Origin: Heterohyrax brucei
Taxonomy: Eukaryota > Chordata > Mammalia > Hyracoidea > Procaviidae
Length of the DNA stretch: 64,000 nucleotides
Reading direction: 5' to 3'
Assembly (NCBI GenBank): GCA_028571685.1
Contig: CM053166.1
Location: forward strand, 60,722,111-60,786,110
The notes under the pieces are model-generated. The model was given only the letters and a program-made list of their open reading frames with translations, did not search any database and was not told the DNA's origin. Made by a program: the position numbers and the translations under genes. Of this stretch, positions 35,695-47,670 are shown one piece after another (within the stretch, counting starts at the first letter, position 1; each line of letters begins with the position of its first letter).

Positions 35695-36045
35695 GCACCC
35701 ACTCCTCACTTATCAGCTATCTCGTTATCCAACATTTTGCATTTACAGTTGGTAAAAAATCTACTCTTCAACCATTTTTTGCATTAATGAAATACATCTT
35801 GCGGTAATGAATGCAAGGTGCAAGACAAGAGTAACTCTGGCTGTGATAGTTAAGGTTATGAGTCAGCTTGGCTGGGCCATGATTCTCAGTGCTTTCACAA
35901 TTGTGTAATGAGGTGATCGGGCAGTTACATAATAACATAGTTATCCTCCATTTTTATATCTGATGTGGTCATCCTCCATTTTTGCATAATGTTGATTTTT
36001 GCATAACAGTCTGTTCTGTTGGTAAGTCAGGAGTGGGTGTATTTA
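35695..36045 (+). repeat. Unidentified interspersed repeat, copy 2
   Basis: Longer partner of the repeat at 19009-19250. It carries about 115-120 extra nucleotides (roughly 35806-35926, with TATGAGTCAGCTTGGCTGGG) between shared blocks, and repeats TCCTCCATTTT twice. Confidence 0.6.
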
Positions 36046-37021
36046 AATGCATTTAGATAAAAATCCCCTTTTCATTTCTGCCTCATTGGACTGCGTCATT
36101 CTCTGCATCAGTCTCTCAGGGTGCCTTGGAAGAAGAAATGAGAAAACCACCATTTTTCAGAATGCTGTCTAAATAGCAAGTTAAAATATGAGGTATAAGT
36201 TCAGCTTTAGGCACAAGTGGATAAGTTTGTTGAGAAAAGAATCAAGAGGCCAGCTGACCAATTTTTCTAAGTCTAGATGAACCATAGTCAAATTAGAAAA
36301 GCAATAATTGGATCCAGGGCAGAAAAATTTAATTTTACCAGCAATACTGAGATTCCTTGAGGCAGCCATTTAAAGGCAGCATTATAAACAAAATTATTTC
36401 CCATGTGTACAAATACGGTTGAGAAAACACACATAGAGAGAAATAGACATAGACATTAACCAGTGTGTGATCCTTCCTATTTTGGAAACAATTTTTTTTT
36501 ATATTATACATCTATAGTTTTTAGAAAGAACATTATGAAAACAGCAAGAGAATGTAATATCAAAAATAAATGAAATGCTGCAAGTCATTTTGATGTTTCA
36601 CACACATATACACATGAAAGTAACTCACAGAATCATCAGATTTCTTAAAAGATACAGCAGATATATTGTTACCATCACATGACTCACTAATAAGATGTTG
36701 TCTCTAGGGAGGTGAGACAGGAAAGTTGTCACCAAATTTCAGTCAATGATTTATAGTGTTTGTGACTACCACATGCAAAGAGTGTCAGCTGGCAATTTAT
36801 TTTGGCTGACGTAACTCAACAGAGTCTTCTTCCTTTTTGACAACCAGTCCAGTAAGGAATGTTAACACATTTCAGCTCTAATAAACAGAGGTAAGCCCAG
36901 CAGTGGAGTTTGGTTCAAGCTTATTCATGCCTATGTGTTGGCTGTGTTTAAACACAGCCAGCGAAACAGTTGTGGCAGCCACTCAGACACTATGACAGAA
37001 AGTAGGAACTCAGAGAGAGTA
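36046..37021. other. Intergenic, nothing recognised
   Basis: Mildly AT-rich; no repeat family or gene identified. Confidence 0.45.
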
Positions 37022-37191
37022 GAACCAAAACCAAATCCACTGCCATCAGGTTGATTCCAACTCATAGCAAGCCAACTCATAGACATAGTAGAACTGCTGC
37101 ACAGAGTTTCCAAGGAGTGCCTGGTAGATTCAAATTGCTGACATTCTGGTTAGCAGTCATAGCATTTAACCACGATACCACCAAGGTTTCC
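37022..37191 (-). mobile_element. AfroSINE, minus strand
   Basis: ACCAAAACCAAATCCACTGC tail, GTAGAACTGCTGCACAGAG, TTTCCAAGGAGTGCCTGG, and a reversed head ending in CACCAAGGTTTCC. Confidence 0.9.
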
Positions 37192-37195
37192 AGAA

Positions 37196-37604
37196 CAGTG
37201 GTTCTCAAACTTCAGTGTGCATCAGAAACCCCTGGAGGGCTTGTTAAAACACAGATCAATAGGCTCCACCCCCAGACTTTCTGATTCCGTTGGCCTAGGG
37301 TACCAAGAAACCAAACCAGTAACTGTCGGTTCCCACTCATGGTGATCCCATGCACGCAGAGTAGAACTGCATGCTGTAGGGTTTTCTGGCTGTGGCCTTT
37401 TGGCAGCAAATCACCAGACATTACTTCCTAGGCACTCTGGGTGGGTTTGAACTACCAACATTATTGATAACAGCTGAGTACTTAACTATTTGCATAACTC
37501 AGAGACTGCTTAGATTTGGAGTAGGGGCTGAGAATTTGCCTTTCTAACAAGTTTCCAGGTAATACTGACACTACTGGTTCAGGAACCACGTTGAGAAGCA
37601 CTGG
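37196..37604 (+). repeat. MER5A-type DNA transposon relic, split by a SINE
   Basis: CAGTGGTTCTCAAACTTCAG, GTGTGCATCAGAAACCCC and CTGATTCCGTTGGCC on the left. GAGAATTTGCCTTTCTAAC and ACCACGTTGAGAAGCACTGG on the right of the SINE at 37302-37508. The two termini are mutual inverted repeats (CAGTGGTTCTCAA and TTGAGAAGCACTG). Confidence 0.9.
37302..37508 (-). mobile_element. AfroSINE, minus strand, inside MER5A
   Basis: CCAAGAAACCAAACCAGTAA tail, GTAGAACTGCATGCTGTAGG GTTTTC, and AACTATTTGCATAACTCAGAG as degenerate reversed head. Confidence 0.85.
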
Positions 37605-37959
37605 AATAGAACAAGTTCTGCCTTGTCTGGCAGAGTTGCTGACAGGTCCAGGGTCACACAGTCAGAGACAGTACTCTCTACTCTCTAGCAAACTGGGGCA
37701 GCATAAAAGGGTGAGAGACAAGGACCCATTCTGGCCAAGGAGGGACAGGAAGACCTTGGATTGGATGAGACATTTGAAATGAAACCTCAAGGTGGAGAAA
37801 GATTTCTCTAAACAAAGGAGTCAGAGACAGGGACTCCAGGCAGTGCATGGGGAAAGATGGTCTGTAGTTGATGTATAAAACAATCTTTGAAATTGATCAG
37901 CAATGTGCTGCAGTGACAGAATGACTACTCCTTTTACAACTATGTATATAAAGGGAAAT

Positions 37960-38116
37960 TCTGGTGGCACGGTGGTTAAGTACTACATCTGCTAACGAAA
38001 AGGTGGTAAGTTCAAATTCACCAAGTGCTCCTTGGAAACTCTATGGAGCAGTTCTACTCTGCCCTATTGGGTCACTGTGAGTCAGAATTGACTCAGTGAC
38101 ATTGGATTTGGCTTCC
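37960..38116 (+). mobile_element. AfroSINE, plus strand
   Basis: AAATTCTGGTGGCACGGTGG TTAAGTACTAC head, AAGTTCAAATTCACCAAGTG, AGTTCTACTCTGCCCTATTG, and tail GTGAGTCAGAATTGACTCAG. Confidence 0.92.
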
Positions 38117-38128
38117 TTTATTTTTGAT

Positions 38129-38308
38129 AATCAGTTGCTATACAGTCAACTCCAATTTATGACAGACCCGCGTGTGTCTGAGTAGACCTATTCGTCGTAG
38201 TGTTTTTAATGTATGTTTCAGAAGTAGATATCCAGGCCCTTCGACTGAAGCATCTGTTGGTAGACTCAAACCCCCAACCTTTCAGTTAGCAACCATTATC
38301 CATTGGTT
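38129..38308 (-). mobile_element. AfroSINE, minus strand
   Basis: Starts GATAATCAGTTGCTATACAG and continues with AGTAGATATCCAGGCCCTTCG and CTCAAACCCCCAACCTTTCAG. It follows the plus-strand SINE almost directly, giving a tail-to-tail pair. Confidence 0.75.
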
Positions 38309-38609
38309 TGTTTTATCTTTAATTCAACATTCTCATTGACTATCTCAGGTGACTGCACAAGTATAAAGAAAAGTACAAGGAGTTGGCATGGTGTGTTCCC
38401 TGGAAGTTCCTCCAGTTGATTCTCCATCGTCATCTGCAATTACTCAGTGCAAAGCAGGATCACATGGGTAATTATTCCTCAAAAGTAGAAAGAATTTCTC
38501 TTGGCTGAGAGGACTTTATTTTACAAGGATGCTCAATTACCACCTTTTACAAGTTTCAGAGTCCAGTAGCAGCTTCAAGGTGAGATGGAACAAGCAACAA
38601 AAATGTGCA

Positions 38610-38780
38610 GAACACTGTGTCTCCAAGCTGAGTTACCTCAAGCAGCTGTTGTAGCCTCAGTGTACTAATCTGTAAAATGGAATAATAATACCTCTCTCTG
38701 AAATGTGCCACACGAGACAAAATGAACAGTATTAATGAACTGTGAACCAAAGTACTGTATAGATGTAAGGTGCTAATTTG
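38610..38780 (+). repeat. MIR relic
   Basis: AGTTACCTCAAGCAGC, GTGTACTAATCTGTAAAATGG, AATAATAATACCTCTCTCTG and AACTGTGAACCAAAGTACTG follow MIR order. Confidence 0.65.
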
Positions 38781-38937
38781 TTGATTGCCAAGATGTTCTT
38801 AGATGTTTTTCAACCTTTGAAACCCAAAGATTTATAAAATTCACTTTAATAATACTTACGTTTAGAGTTACTTACTGTAAATTTGTTGACTTGAACACAC
38901 AAATATGCATATATATGTGGTTTCACGTAATGTATCA

Positions 38938-39141
38938 GACATCCAGTTGCCATCAAGTCATTCTCAATTCATTACAACCCCACGTGTGTCACAGTAGAAC
39001 TGTGTTCCCTCAGATTTCTAATGTCTGGTTTTTCAGGAGTAGATCACCAGGCCTTTCTACTGAGGTGCTTCTGGGTAGACCTGAACCTCCAATCTTTTGG
39101 TTAGCAACAAAGCATATTACTATCTGCACCACTCAGGGACT
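38938..39141 (-). mobile_element. AfroSINE (long variant), minus strand
   Basis: GTTGCCATCAAGTCATTCTC, GTAGATCACCAGGCCTTTCT, CTGAACCTCCAATCTTTTGG and CTGCACCACTCAGGGACTC. Confidence 0.88.
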
Positions 39142-39229
39142 CAATAAAACATGCAGAGGCCACTCATTTCCTTCCAGTATCCATTCTCCTCTTCTATGTA
39201 GCACAATCTCAATTTGTAGCTGGGCATCT

Positions 39230-40600
39230 TGATGCTCAGTATTAAGTATTTTTATTTATTTGTTTACATTATACTTCAAATGGAGATTTAAAGAACAAAG
39301 TAGTTTCTCATTAAACAGTTAGTACACATATTGTTTTATGACATTAGCTAACAACACTACATCAGGTCAACACTCTCCATTCTCAATCCTAGGTTCCCTA
39401 TTCCTAACTCTTCTGTCCCTTCCTGTGTTCTACTTCTTGACTATTCTTTGGCATGCCCCTTAAATCTCATTTTATTTTATGGGCCTGTCCAATCTTTGGC
39501 TGAATGGTGAACCTCAGTGACTTCATTACTGAGCTGAATGAGTGTCCTTGGGCCATAATCTTATAGTTTCTCAGTCCCTGTCAGACTAGTAAGTCTAGTC
39601 TTTCTTTCTGAGTTAGAATTTTGTTCTACATTTTTCTTCAGCCGTCCAAGACCTTCTGTTGTGATTTTTGTCAGAGCAGTCAGTGGTGGTAGCCAGGAAC
39701 TGTTCGGTTTTACTGGATTCAGTCTAGGGGAGGCCATTGTAGATGTGGTCCATTAGTTCTTTGGACTAATCTTTGCCTTGTTTCTTTATTTTTCTTCATT
39801 CTTCTTGCTCCCAAAGGGGTATGACCAGTGGAGTATCCTAGATGGCTACTCATAGGCTTTTAAGATCCCAGACACTACTCACCAAAGTAGATCGTAGAAC
39901 ATTTTCTTTATAAACTATATTATGCCATTTGAGCTAGATGTTCCCTGAGATTATGTCTCTCACAACCCTTCAGTCCAGCAATTTGGTCCCTCAGGGAGTT
40001 TGGATACGTCTGCAGAGCTTCTATGACCTTGCCTTGTACAAGTTGTGCTGGCTTCCCCAGTATCGTGTACTGTCTTGCCCTTTACCAAAGTTACCGCTAA
40101 TCTATTGTTTATTTGGTATTTTTCTAACCCTACCCTTCCTCTCCACTATAACCATCAATGATTGTTTTTTTATATGTAAACTTTTTCATGAGTTTTTACA
40201 ATAGTAGTCTCATATAATATTTGTCCTTTTATGATTGACTTATTTCACTTAACTTGATACCCTCCTGTTTCCTCCATCTTATGAGATGCTTCACAGATTA
40301 ATCATTGTTCTTTATTATTGCATAATACTTCATGGTGCATAAGTATCAGTTTGTTTATCCATTTATCTGTTGATGAGCATCCAGGTTGTTTCCAACTTCT
40401 TGCTGTTGTGAACCATGCTGCAATGAACATTGGAGTATATATGCCTATTTGTGCAATGACTCTTATTTCTCTGAGATATAGTCCTAGGAGCAGGATTGCT
40501 TGATCCTACGGTATTTTTATTTCTAGCTTTCTGAGAAAGTGCCATACTGTTGTCCAAAATTGTTGTTATCATTTTTCATTACCACCAGCAGTGCATAATT
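39230..40600 (-). mobile_element. L1 3' fragment (3'UTR and ORF2 end), minus strand
   Basis: Contains the L1 3'UTR blocks (AGATCCCAGACACTACTCACC, GCCATTTGAGCTAGATG). They are followed by reversed C-terminal ORF2 landmarks (TTTGTTTATCCATTTATCTG, TGAACCATGCTGCAATGAAC, AGTCCTAGGAGCAGGATTGC). Ends near 40600 at the reversed cysteine-domain region; the rest is missing by 5' truncation. Confidence 0.85.
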
Positions 40601-41502
40601 AATTATCTCACATTCAGTCTCCTTTGAATCTATGGGTGACAATGAAACTAACTTTAGAGCAAGTAAAAAAAAGTGCCATCTGGGACTTCTGAGACATGTC
40701 CTTATAGAAAGTTAACTCAGTCAGGAAAAATGCTCTTTTGCTCTCCTTACTTTTTGCCTGCTGCTTTCCTGGAATTTGGTTGTAATGGCTGGGGGTGTAA
40801 TGGCTGGAGCTGCAACAGCCATATCAAACCATTAACACACCATAAAAGATGGGAGCCATGAGCTAGAATGGCAGAAGAGAGTGAAAGAAGCTTTTGTCCC
40901 CAATTCACTGTGAGACGGCTATTCCAGCCCTCTCCTGTGGAGCTCCATACTTCTTTTAAGTTAGAAACTTTTATCTGATACATTCAATTGTTGTTGTTGT
41001 TTTTCCCTATTATTTGGGGGAGGACTTTATCTCATTCTACACACAGAATGTAAGTGATCTGTTTCTAGCAGTTGCAGATGTCCATTGTTTTGCTGCATTA
41101 TCACACATGCTTAGCTAGTCTCCTGTGAGGCTATTAACATCTGAATTTGCACTCCACAAATGCATGGAAAAAACATTTGTGATCCAAGATCTACTTGATC
41201 TAAGTGTTGAGAGGTAGACACTGACTCTCCTTTCCTGGTATTTCACCAGTCGGTAGAATTTGATGTAAGTATGTCTTGATCCCTGATTTAGCACCTTTTC
41301 TTCCTTGCTGTGTCCTGCAGATTCCTGGACAGGCTGTGTCATGATGTTTTTATCCCTGTTTTCTTCAAAAACTGATTAAAGAAAAGATTCTGATGAATTT
41401 TTAATAATGTCAGTAATGCTCAATGTGATATATCCTTTCAGGAGATTTTCTTTGTAGCAAGTTACAAATACCCATACTTAATAAACAGTGGCTTAGTGGG
41501 AT
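40601..41502. other. Intergenic, nothing recognised
   Basis: Short GT-rich stretch near 40988. No gene or repeat family identified. Confidence 0.4.
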
Positions 41503-41662
41503 GAAACACTTGTGATGTAGTGGTTAAGTGCCACATCTGCTAAGCAGGAGGTCAGCAGTTCAAATCTGCCAGGTGCTCCTTGGAAACTCTATGGGGCAGT
41601 TCTACTCTGTCTTATAGGGTCACTATAAGTCAGAATCAACTCAAGGGCAGTGGGTTGTTGTT
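41503..41662 (+). mobile_element. AfroSINE, plus strand
   Basis: GATGTAGTGGTTAAGTGCCA head, GCAGTTCAAATCTGCCAGGT, GGCAGTTCTACTCTGTCTTA, tail TAAGTCAGAATCAACTCAAG. Confidence 0.92.
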
Positions 41663-41979
41663 GACTGACACTGGGTATATGATATATTCTTTTTGGCACT
41701 GCAGTATTCTTAGTTTAGTGAAATCCCATCTCACTGATAGTCCTTAGTGCATAAGGTTCATCACATCTGTCCAAGCTTGCTTCATCCAATAGCCTATCAC
41801 AGTGCCTCTCATGGACAGTTTTCATGGACAGTTTAGCACTAGATGGAAAGCACCTCACATGAAGAAATAATGTTTCTGATGTCCTTTGTTTCCACTGTAG
41901 CTAATTATGCAAGACTATCTATTCACACAGTAGGTGATTGATAAATGCTGCTGTCACTGATGAATAATAATTTTTTAAA

Positions 41980-42128
41980 AAACCTGTAGTTGAGTCTATT
42001 CTGTTATAGTGATCCTAAAGTCAGAGTAGAAATGCCCCTTAGAGTTTTCAAAGAGCACCTGGTGGATTAGAACTGCAAATCTTTCTGTAATAGCTGAGCA
42101 CTTGACCACTACACCACCAAAGTTTTCC
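41980..42128 (-). mobile_element. AfroSINE, minus strand
   Basis: GTTGAGTCTATTCTGTTATA, GTAGAAATGCCCCTTAGAG, GAGCACCTGGTGGATTAGAAC, and reversed head CTTGACCACTACACCACCAA. Confidence 0.85.
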
Positions 42129-42133
42129 ATTGA

Positions 42134-42565
42134 TCAATAATGGAGGTCAGTATAAAAACTGGGCAATGAAAATGAAACTTTTTTTCCCCAAAAGGACCAA
42201 AGAAAAATTGATGCATTTGCATTGTGGTGTTGAACATATCTCGGGCTGCCAGAGGAATGAATAAATCTATCTTAGAGGAAATACAACCAGAACGCTGTTT
42301 GGAAGTGGGAATGATTAGACTTTGTCTCACATATTTTGACATGTTAACAGAAGGGACCAATCCATGGAGAAGGACCTCCTGCTTGGTAATGCAGAGGGCT
42401 AGCAAAAAAAGGAGGAAGATTTTCAACAGTATTGACACACTGCCTGCAACAATGGAGTCAAACATAGCAATGTGAGGGTAGAGCAAAACCAGGTAACCTT
42501 TCATTCTGTTATGTATAATGTTGCTAAGAGTTAGAACTAATTCAACAGCAACTAACCACAACAAA
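42134..42565 (+). mobile_element. RTE-class LINE 3' fragment, plus strand
   Basis: Codes, in broken frames, the end of an RTE/BovB-like reverse-transcriptase ORF (counterpart of the WRRxLxxPW...NxxxLxE region). It then ends in TTGCTAAGAGTTAGAACTAA and CAGCAACTAACCACAACA, the RTE 3' end that resembles SINE tails. It corresponds to the 3' portion of the minus-strand RTE at 45.3 kb. Confidence 0.75.
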
Positions 42566-43755
42566 AGACATCAGTGGAGGTATGTCTGGGGCTGCTACAT
42601 CTCATGGCCACATAAGCCCTGATAGAAGGTTCTCCTGAAGCATGTAAACACTACTCTTCAATGAGGTTATCCCCCACCCCAATGTAAAATGATCACTTCA
42701 GATAATTGTAGGGCTCAAAATGCTATGTTTTATTGTCAGTCAGATTTTTTGAGGAAAAAAATTACACATAAAAAGAACAAAACTGAATATTGCTTCATGC
42801 CTCAGGCAATATATCTCTGTCTCTATTGTTTGTTTAAGTATTATTAGGGTTAATTGTACCCTGAATTCTTTTATTTCATATTTCTCCCTACCATTATACT
42901 TCCAAATCTTTCACATGTAAACTTTTTTTAAAAAAAAAAATTTCCCAAGGAAAAATTGAGTATAACCGGGCCTAATGAGAAATTAATGAGAAATGGCTCT
43001 TGAGCCACTTATTTCTATTATTAAGATGTTGTCCCTTCTGAGCGTCAGTAAGAAACTGAGAAGCATTGACTCTGAAATAAAACAATGAAAGACTACAGAA
43101 AAGACAATAGGCAGAGAAAACTAGAAGAATCTAGTTTCCCTGTTTAAGCTTGGGCTTGTAACATTTGCCGAGGCTTCTGAAAAATTTCCTTTAAGGCAGA
43201 GAAAACCAGAGACCTCAGAAAAGCAAGATTCATTATATCATGAGGTTTATTACTTTGCAGTAGGCTTCCTGAATTAGTGATCAAGTTTTCTCACAAGGAA
43301 AAAATCTCCTGCTCATTGTCTGTTCGTCAAGGAAACTTCGGTAGAGAAAGTCATTTGAAGACTGATTCTGAACTACAAGATGAAAAGCATAGTTATGCAT
43401 ACATAACTAAAGTATTGCCACAGAATAGAAACAGAACAGCACACTGCAGACGTGAAGTAATATATTGGAAAAGCACTATACACTGTGCTACATTGTGCTC
43501 TTGAACTATTTATATGGGATCAAAATGATGACAGCAACTTGAAAGAATAAATGGGAAACTTGGAGGGCAATGAGCTTATGTTAATGGGGAAGAAATAATT
43601 CAGAAAAAGAGTGTGACTGCACAACTGAAAAACTATCAATGTCATTGTGTTGTACAAATAGAAATTGTTGAATGAGTGTATGTTTTGCCGTGTATATTTT
43701 CAACAACATCAACAAATAAGCTACAGTACTGGATACTTAAGATGCTGTTTGCTTT
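42566..43755. other. Intergenic, nothing recognised
   Basis: An A/T-run lies near 42922-42945. No repeat family or gene identified. Confidence 0.4.
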
Positions 43756-43837
43756 TTCTTTTTTTAATAATATTTTACTATGTTTTAGGTGAAAATTTAT
43801 GTGGAAAATTCTGTTCCCTTCTACTTAAACAATTCTG

Positions 43838-44005
43838 GTGGAGTCCTGGTGGTGTACTGCTTAAGAACTATGGCTACTAACTAAAAGTTTGGCAGTTAGA
43901 ATTTACCAGCTGCTCCTTAGAAACTTTATAGGTCAGTTTTACTTTGTTTTATAGGGTCACTTTAAGTGGGAACAAAATGAACAGCAACAGGTTCAGTTTT
44001 GTGGG
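43838..44005 (+). mobile_element. AfroSINE, plus strand, inside L1 copy E
   Basis: GGTGGAGTCCTGGTGGTGTA head, AGAATTTACCAGCTGCTCC, AGTTTTACTTTGTTTTATAGG, tail ending GGTTCAGTTTTGTGGG. Confidence 0.88.
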
Positions 44006-45320
44006 TTTTTAATAATTTTTATACAAATTGTTCTGTGTCACTGGTTACAATTTTTACAATGTGTCATCCAGTTTGGTCTGTTTCCGTTGATTTAGCTTCC
44101 CTTACCCTTCTTGCCTTCTCATCTTTGCTTTTGGATAAAAGTTGACAGTTTGGTCTCATATAGTTAATTGTTTAAGGGAACACATTACTCATGGATGATA
44201 TTGTTTATTTTATAATTGATCTATTATTTGGCTGAAAAGTGACCTGTAAACACAGCTTCAATTCCAAGTTCATAAGGTGATAGTCTTGGGGGTTCCTCTA
44301 GTCCCTATAGGTCCAGTAAGTCTGGCCTTTTTTTAGGGATTTGAGGGGTTTTGTTTAACATTTTTATCCTATTCTATCCAGGTTAATGTGCCCAGTCAGA
44401 ACAGTTGATAGTCATAGTCAGGCAGCATCTATTTCTTCTAGTCTCAAGTAATAAGAAGTCGTGGTTCTTGTGGGCTATTAGTCCCATGGACTGATTTCTT
44501 CTTTAAGCCTTTGATTTTCTTCAGTCTATTTAGCTCCACACAAAGTAAAGACTAATAGCTGTATCTTAGAAGGCCTCTCACAAGCTATTGAGATCCAAGA
44601 CGCTACTCACAAAACTGGGATTTAAAAACGTTGTCTTTGTGAACTATGTTATGTCAATTAACTGAATTATCCTCTGAGACTATGGTCCTGAGCCGTTTAA
44701 CCCAGTAAATCAATCCCACTGGCTATCTGGACATGTTTAGGAGGGCTCTTTAACTGTGCTTCTTATGTAGTTCATTATATATGTGGATATACATGAAGCA
44801 CACACAAGTGTGTATGATGCATATGCGTAGAGATACACCTATACATGTATGTATATATACTCACGTATGCCTTCCTATACACATGTATGCAACCATATTT
44901 ACCTGTGAAACCTCACACATATCTTTTGGTTGATTTAACTGTTGTTACAGAATTGTGTATGTTATAGCATTTACCAAAACTGTCCCTTTTTCTTGTGTAC
45001 TTCTTAGTATCTTTATCCTGGTCAAGTTGTGTTGACTTAATCCATATTTGGGATTGTCTTCCCCATCACCAAAAGTAACAAGTGTTTCTTACCTGGAAGG
45101 CGAATTTCCTTCCCTCTGCCATCCATCTCTGGTAGCCATCAAAGAATGTTGCTTTCTGTGTGTATATCTATTCTTGATTTTTATAATAGTGGAACCATGC
45201 TATGTTTGCATTTTTGTGATTGTGTTATTTCACTCAATATAGTGTCCTCCAGATTTATCCATGTTATAAGACATTTCATAGACTCCTTAATCCTTAGAGC
45301 TATGTAGTATTCCACTATAT

Positions 45321-47560
45321 GTTGTTGCTATTAGGTGCCATCAAGTTGGTTTTAACTCTTAGTAACTCTAGGTACAACACAACGAAACACTGCCCAGTCT
45401 TGTGCCATGACAACAATGGTTTTTATGCTTAAGTCTATTGTTCCAGCCACTATGTCAATCCATCTTGTTGAAGGTCTTCCCCTTTTTCACTGACCCTCCA
45501 CTTTACCAAGCATGATGTCCTTCTTCAGGGGTTGATCTCTTCTAACAATATGCCCAAGGTATGTAACACATAGTTTCACCATCTTTAATCCAAACAGCAG
45601 TCTGGTTGTACTTCTTCCAGGACAAATCTATTTGTTCTTTTGACAGTCCATGGTAAATTCAATATTCTTCTCCAACACCACAGTTCAAAGGTGTTGTTTC
45701 TTCTTCTGTCTTCCTTATTCATTTTCCAGTTTTCACATGAATGTGATGAGATTAAAAATACCATGGCTTGGATCAGGCACACCTTAGTCTTCAAGGTAAT
45801 ATCTTTACTTTTTAACACTTCTTAAAGGTTGTTGGAAGTAGATTTTTCCATTGCAGGGTGTCTTTTGATGTTGTGACTGCTGCTTCCATGGGTATTGATT
45901 GTGGAACCAAGTAAAACGAAATCTTTGACAACTTCACTCTTTTCTTCATTTATCATGATGTTGCTTACTGGTTCAGTTGTGAGGATTTTTGTTTTCTTCA
46001 TGTTTAAGTGTAATCCATACTGAAAGCTGTGATCTTTGATGTTCATCAGTAAGTATTTCAAATCCTCTTAGCTTTCAGCAAACAACATTGTGTCACTTGC
46101 GTAACACTGGTTGCTAATAAGTCTTCCTCCAATCCTAAAGCCTCGTTATTCTTCATATAGTCCAGATTCTCAGATTATTTGTTAAGCATACAGATTGAAA
46201 AAGTATGGTGAAAGGACACAACCCTAACACACGCTTTTCCTGACTTTAAACTGTGTAGTGTCCCCTTGTTCTGTTTGATTGCTTGCCTCTTGGTCCATGT
46301 GCAGATTCCTCATGTGCACAATTAAAGTGTTTGGAATCCCCATTCTCCACGATATTGTCCTTAATTTGTAATGATCCACACAGTGGAACACTTTTGCATA
46401 GTTAATAAAACATAGGTAAACCTGTTTCTGGTAATCTCTACTTTCAGCCAAGATCCATCTGACATCCACATCCTCTTCTGAATCTGACTTGGATTTCCAG
46501 CAGTTCCCTTTCAAGATACTGCTGCAGCCACTTTTGAATGATCTTTAGCAAAATTTTACTTGGGTGTGATATTAATGATACTGTCCAATTAATTTTCACA
46601 TTTGGTTGGATCACCTTTCTTGGAAATAGGCATAAATATGTATGTCTTCCAGTTGGTTGGCCAGGTAGTTGTTCTCCAAATTTTTTGTCATAGACAAGTG
46701 AGCACTTCCAGTGCTACATCTATTTTTTGAAATATCTCAATTGATATTTCATCAATTCCTGGAGCCTTGTTTTTCATCAATACCTTCAGTGCAGCTTAGA
46801 CTTCTTCTTTCGGTACCCTCAGTCCCTGATTATATGTTACCTCTTGAAATGGTTGAACATCAACCAATCATTTTTGGTGTAATGATTGTGTATTCCTTCC
46901 ATCTTCTTTTGATGTATCCTGAGTCATTTATTATTTTCCCTGTAGAAATTTTCGCTATTACATCTCAAGGCCTGAATTTTTTTCTTCAGTTCTTTCAGCT
47001 TGAGAAATGCAGAGCATGTTCTTCCCTTTTGGTTTTCTATCTCCAGCTCTTTGCATGTATCATTATAATACTTTACTTTGTCTTCTCGAATTGCCCTCTG
47101 AAATTGTCCATTCAGTTCTTCTACTTCAGCATTTTTTCCTTTTGGAAATCCTGGTGGCGTTGAGTATTACATCTGCTAACCAAAAGGTCAGCAGCTCAAA
47201 TCCACCAGGTGCTCCTTGGAAACTCTGTGGAACAGTTCTACTTTGACCTCTAGAGTTGCTGTGAGTCAGACCCAACTTGACAGCAGTGGGTTTGGTTTTG
47301 TTTTCTTCCTTTTGCTTTAGATACTCAGTGTTCGAGAGTAAGTTGTAGAGTCTCTTCTGACATCCAATTTGGTCTTTTCTTTCTTCTCTTTTTAAAGACC
47401 TCTTGCTTTCTTCATGTATGGTGTTTTTCATGTCATTCCACAACTGCTCTGGTCTTTGGTAGTGTTCAGCATATCAAATCTGTTTTTGAGATGGTCTCTA
47501 AACTTAAGTGGAATATGCTGAAGGTCATATTTTGGCTCTGGTGAACTTTTTCTAACTTTA
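45321..47560 (-). mobile_element. RTE-class LINE (RTE1/BovB-like), minus strand, inside L1 copy E
   Basis: Begins with the reversed RTE 3' end GTTGTTGCTATTAGGTGCCA. Minus-strand frames at 45585-45818, 45822-46061 and 46224-46514 encode pieces of an RTE reverse transcriptase: FELWCWRRILNLPW, NMKKTKI, VKDFVLLGSTI, and CFINYAKVFHCVDH. The YADD-type catalytic box reads YASD (46092-46103), with further stops and frameshifts, so it is inactive. L1 text stops at ATTCCACTATAT and resumes at about 47671. An AfroSINE interrupts it at 47145-47305. Confidence 0.88.
47145..47305 (+). mobile_element. AfroSINE, plus strand, inside the RTE element
   Basis: GAAATCCTGGTGGCGTTGAG head through CAGCAGTGGGTTTGGTTTTG. 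Flanked by a 9-bp duplication TTCCTTTTG at 47136-47144 and 47306-47314, and the RTE text continues on both sides. Confidence 0.93.
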
Positions 47561-47670
47561 ACTGTATACATATGTGTATACATATATATGTATACATGCA
47601 TTTACATATACGTGTGTATATACATGTGTATACATCTGTATGTATACACATATATACAGTTAAAATTAGA
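47551..47670. repeat. Hairpin of alternating TA/TG/CA sequence
   Basis: TCTAACTTTAACTGTATACA at 47551 returns inverted as TATACAGTTAAAATTAGA ending at 47670. Between them lies alternating purine-pyrimidine DNA (TATGTATACATGCATTTACA-like). It sits at the RTE 5' end/L1 junction. Confidence 0.7.

Noticed and set aside
42109-42564. 151-codon minus-strand ORF
   Set aside because: It is the antisense shadow of an RTE fragment read on the plus strand.
46711-47163. 150-codon plus-strand ORF
   Set aside because: Antisense shadow of the minus-strand RTE coding region and runs into an AfroSINE.
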